Shown here: positions 6,388-8,203 of the stretch, in pieces | Numbering within the stretch: position 1 is the first letter of the stretch | Layout of the letters: each line of letters starts with the position of its first letter | Assembly (NCBI GenBank): GCA_002733945.2 | Contig: NVXO02000010.1 | Coordinates: forward strand, 38,283 to 46,485 | Direction: 5' to 3' | Source: Sulfurimonas sp. | Lineage (GTDB): Bacteria; Campylobacterota; Campylobacteria; Campylobacterales; Sulfurimonadaceae | Length of the DNA stretch: 8,203 nt | Translations under genes and position numbers: made by a program | The notes under the pieces: generated by a model | Database searches by the model: none | What the model was told of the DNA's origin: nothing | What the model saw: the letters and a program-made list of their open reading frames with translations, nothing else

Positions 6388-6771
6388 TTACTTTATCCAA
6401 GTTGTGGCTTCGTCTAGGTCATAAAAAAACTTAACTTCACCGTCCATAAACCAGTTGCCCATTTTAGCTAGATACTCTTGCCACTCTTTAGTTCCAACAA
6501 TAGCAATTTTAAGAAAGATATCTTTATAGGTCATACCAAACTTGAAGTCATCCCAAGCTGCTTGTGCTTGCCATCCTGTAAATTCAGTTGCATCAAGGAG
6601 CATGTTTACTTTTGTATTAGGTATTACTTTTATCGCGCCAATTGCTTGTTCAAGCATAGGAACCATTACCTCATAGTCTTCATGAGTAAGTGTTCCAGTT
6701 GCCTTAAGTGTTATATCTAAATTTGTACCATTCATTTGTGTGTCTACAGCCATATTTGGAGTTATTTGCAT
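6388..6771 (-). CDS. SpoIIAA-like (STAS/SEC14-type) protein
   Basis: The 127-residue product matches the pattern of the SpoIIAA-like family (PF11964 type), small alpha/beta proteins with a STAS/SEC14-like fold and no settled function; lipid or small-ligand binding has been proposed for the fold. Visible landmarks are TGTLTHEDYEVMVPMLEQAI (25-44), MLLDATEFTGW (57-67), AAWDDFKFGM (71-80), IAIVGTKEWQEY (89-100) and a closing FFYDLDEATTWIK (115-127). There is no signal peptide or membrane segment. The ATG is preceded by AAAGGA (6782-6777) at 5-nt spacing. The stop is 4 nt from the presumed start of hemolysin III, so the two are very likely co-transcribed, and a soluble partner for the membrane protein is a reasonable but untested idea. 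No serine phosphorylation site like that of anti-sigma antagonists is evident, so a SpoIIAA-type signalling role should not be assumed. Confidence 0.82.
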   Translation of the reverse strand: MQITPNMAVDTQMNGTNLDITLKATGTLTHEDYEVMVPMLEQAIGAIKVIPNTKVNMLLDATEFTGWQAQAAWDDFKFGMTYKDIFLKIAIVGTKEWQEYLAKMGNWFMDGEVKFFYDLDEATTWIK

Positions 6772-6788
6772 TTTTATCCTTTATAAAA

Positions 6789-6796
6789 ATAATAGC
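6789..6796 (-). promoter_or_regulatory. Candidate extended -10 for the SpoIIAA-like/hemolysin III pair
   Basis: On the minus strand GCTATTAT is followed by TTTTT, identical over 12 bases to the candidate pepA -10 region. No good -35 box is seen. The predicted transcript start near 6782 leaves a short leader holding the AAAGGA ribosome site. The call rests mainly on the shared motif. Confidence 0.3.
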
Positions 6797-6817
6797 TAAA
6801 TAAAGATAACTACACTC

Positions 6818-7252
6818 TTATTTAGAATAGTAGTCTTTTTGGGAGATGATTTTTCCATTATCAAAGGTAGTAGTGCTTATACCTTTTATCTCAAACTCTT
6901 TACCCTCGCTACTTCCTCCATAATGCCTGTTAAAAGTTGAAAGTTTAATCTCAAGCATACTTTGCTCATTGATGTTTTTGTATTGTATGGATGCTAGTGA
7001 GTTTATATAGTTTGTAGTTTGAGTGGTTCTGTCTTTACTTGGGCATATTTTTGTGAGTATAAGCTAAAAATCGTGTAGAAATAGTATGGTCAAAAAAGAA
7101 AAGATAGACTTCTATAGTGTGAGACTATGATTTTTTCCATGTCTAACATACTTTGAGAAAGCTTTTTATGTAAAATAGAGTTGTTGGCGTTTAGAAGGAT
7201 TGGTTTTACTCCTTCAAGGCTATAGAGAGCCTGAGGGAGAGAATAAAAGTTT
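6818..7252 (-). pseudogene. Decayed NTF2/SnoaL-like gene, split over three frames
   Basis: This 435-nt stretch has no intact gene, but its minus strand reads as protein in relay. Frame one runs from the end of trpB through NFYSLPQALYSLEGVKPILL and DMEKIIVSH (to about 7117). A +1 shift in a CACAC run gives TIEVYLFFFDHTISTRFLAY, which reaches a stop at 7037. A second +1 shift near an A5/CCC stretch (about 7040-7052) opens the last frame: NYINSLASIQYKN, EIKLSTFNRHYGGSSEGK, EFEIKGISTTTFDNGKIISQ and KDYYSK, stopping at TAA (6820-6818). The ending, in which a strand plus FDNGKI leads to DYY, is the usual close of NTF2-fold proteins such as SnoaL-like or limonene-epoxide-hydrolase-like enzymes. The last part has an internal ATG that would give only 46 residues. 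It sits directly behind trpB and 46 nt before the SpoIIAA-like gene, all on one strand. Sequence errors could mimic this. The family is a moderate guess; the broken coding character is clearer. Confidence 0.5.
7211..7237. repeat. Hairpin just downstream of trpB
   Basis: CCTTC-A-AGGCT (7211-7221) pairs with AGCCT-GAGGG (7228-7237): ten pairs including one G-T, one bulged A and a 6-nt loop, starting 16 nt after the trpB stop. It is the most GC-rich stem in the intergenic DNA. No T-run follows on the minus strand, so it is not a textbook terminator; it could slow polymerase or stabilise the trpB message. It lies within the decayed gene, so it may be incidental. Confidence 0.35.
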
Positions 7253-8203
7253 TTAGTCAAAGTTGAGTATATCTTTAGCCTGGATCATATCTTTATCACC
7301 ACGTCCACTTAGGTTTACGATGATGAGTTTATCTTTGATATTTGGTATTTTTTTAAGGTAAGCGACTGCATGAGAAGACTCAAACGCAGGGATTATTCCT
7401 TCTTTTTGGCTTAACCATACAAAAGCATCAAGTGCTTCTTGATCGGTTGCATTACCATAACTGATACTGAGATTTTCTTTGTGGAAAGCATGCTCAGGCC
7501 CAATTCCTGGATAATCAAGACCTGCACTTATAGAGTGTGCTTCAAGGACTTGACCATCTTCATCTTGGAGTAAGTAAGACATCTGACCATGAAGTACACC
7601 TGGACGACCTTTTTCTAAAGAACAGCCGTGTTTATCAGTATCGAGACCTAGTCCACCAGCTTCAACACCGATGCACTCAACACTTTCATCTTCTAAGAAG
7701 TGTTGAAACATTCCAATAGCATTACTTCCACCACCAATACAAGCGATAATATGGTCAGGGAGTCTCTCTTCTTTTTCTAGTATTTGAGCACGTGCCTCAT
7801 AACCGATGATAGCTTGGAAATCTCTTACCATCATAGGATAAGGATGTGGTCCAGCTACAGTACCGATGATGTAGAATGTATCACGTGCATTTGTAACCCA
7901 GTGACGAATAGCATCGTTCATAGCATCTTTAAGTGTGCGAGATCCACTCTCTACGGAGTTTACTTTTGCACCAAGAAGTTTCATACGAAAAACATTCAGT
8001 TCTTGACGAGCAACATCTTTTGCACCCATAAACACTTCACACTCTAAACCAAGTAAAGCACAGATAGTTGCAGTTGCAACACCGTGTTGTCCCGCACCAG
8101 TTTCAGCTATCACTTTTTTATAACCTAGGCGTTTAGCCATAAGACCCTGAGCGATAACATTGTTTACTTTATGTGCACCTGTATGGTTTAAGTCTTCGCG
8201 TTT
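7253..8203 (-). CDS. trpB: Tryptophan synthase beta subunit, 5' end outside the window
   Basis: TrpB is the PLP enzyme that joins indole, channelled from TrpA, to serine to make tryptophan in the cytoplasm. The frame is open to the window edge, giving 316 residues of about 400; roughly 85 N-terminal residues are missing, and the ATG at 8140 is internal. The fragment opens with [15 protein letters not shown], whose K12 is the PLP-binding lysine (K87 in Salmonella). The catalytic glutamate follows 22 residues later in AETGAGQHG (E34, matching E109). GGGSNA (157-162) binds the PLP phosphate, and the C-terminus has the typical [10 protein letters not shown]. All key residues seen are present, so the enzyme looks functional. 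No trpA or other trp gene follows downstream: the next readable sequence is the decayed NTF2-like gene, so this is either the end of a trp unit or an isolated trpB. Confidence 0.97.
   Translation of the reverse strand, partial: KREDLNHTGAHKVNNVIAQGLMAKRLGYKKVIAETGAGQHGVATATICALLGLECEVFMGAKDVARQELNVFRMKLLGAKVNSVESGSRTLKDAMNDAIRHWVTNARDTFYIIGTVAGPHPYPMMVRDFQAIIGYEARAQILEKEERLPDHIIACIGGGSNAIGMFQHFLEDESVECIGVEAGGLGLDTDKHGCSLEKGRPGVLHGQMSYLLQDEDGQVLEAHSISAGLDYPGIGPEHAFHKENLSISYGNATDQEALDAFVWLSQKEGIIPAFESSHAVAYLKKIPNIKDKLIIVNLSGRGDKDMIQAKDILNFD

Noticed and set aside
6478..6720. Plus-strand frame antisense to the SpoIIAA-like gene
   Set aside because: The Cys/Phe/Tyr-rich product has no recognisable pattern while the opposite strand encodes a complete known family protein.
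7211..7237. Rho-independent terminator for trpB
   Set aside because: The stem is good but the minus-strand sequence after it is GA- and A-rich with no T-run.
6780..7250. A mobile element remnant or RNA gene in the gap between trpB and the SpoIIAA-like gene
   Set aside because: No terminal repeats, transposase-like pieces or tRNA-like folds were seen; the three-frame protein relay explains the stretch better.
7537..8047. Two plus-strand open frames inside trpB (7537-7719 and 7784-8047)
   Set aside because: Both are antisense to strongly conserved TrpB sequence, and their products are rich in His and Cys with no family pattern.

Overview
The window looks like AT-rich chromosomal DNA of a Campylobacterota (epsilonproteobacterial) species, probably close to Sulfurimonas. 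This is inferred from low GC, codon use, tight gene packing, a single-domain hemerythrin and the protein sequences themselves; no search was run. I see no tRNA, rRNA, CRISPR array, insertion sequence or phage gene.

Layout. Plus strand (1-3545): the 3' half of a heavy-metal RND efflux pump, an ADP-ribosylglycohydrolase-family protein, a 47-residue small protein 4 nt behind it, and a bacteriohemerythrin with its own likely promoter and a TTG start. Minus strand (8203 down to 3542): trpB (5' end outside the window), a decayed NTF2/SnoaL-like gene spread over three frames, a SpoIIAA-like (STAS/SEC14) protein, a full-length hemolysin III/PAQR-type membrane protein with no ordinary start codon, a 0.2-kb promoter region, then pepA (leucyl aminopeptidase) and a YqiA-type esterase translationally coupled to it. 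The two strands converge at 3542-3545, where the stop codons of the hemerythrin and esterase genes overlap.

Genes that plausibly act together are pepA with the esterase (TAATG overlap), the SpoIIAA-like gene with hemolysin III (about 4 nt apart), and the ADP-ribosylglycohydrolase with the small protein. Otherwise this reads as a patchwork of housekeeping and stress-related genes rather than one dedicated system.

The points most worth a second look are the hemolysin III gene whose conserved N-terminus precedes any ATG/GTG/TTG, the frameshifted NTF2-like relic, the altered metal-site motifs of the ADP-ribosylglycohydrolase homologue, and the repeats in the pepA upstream region.
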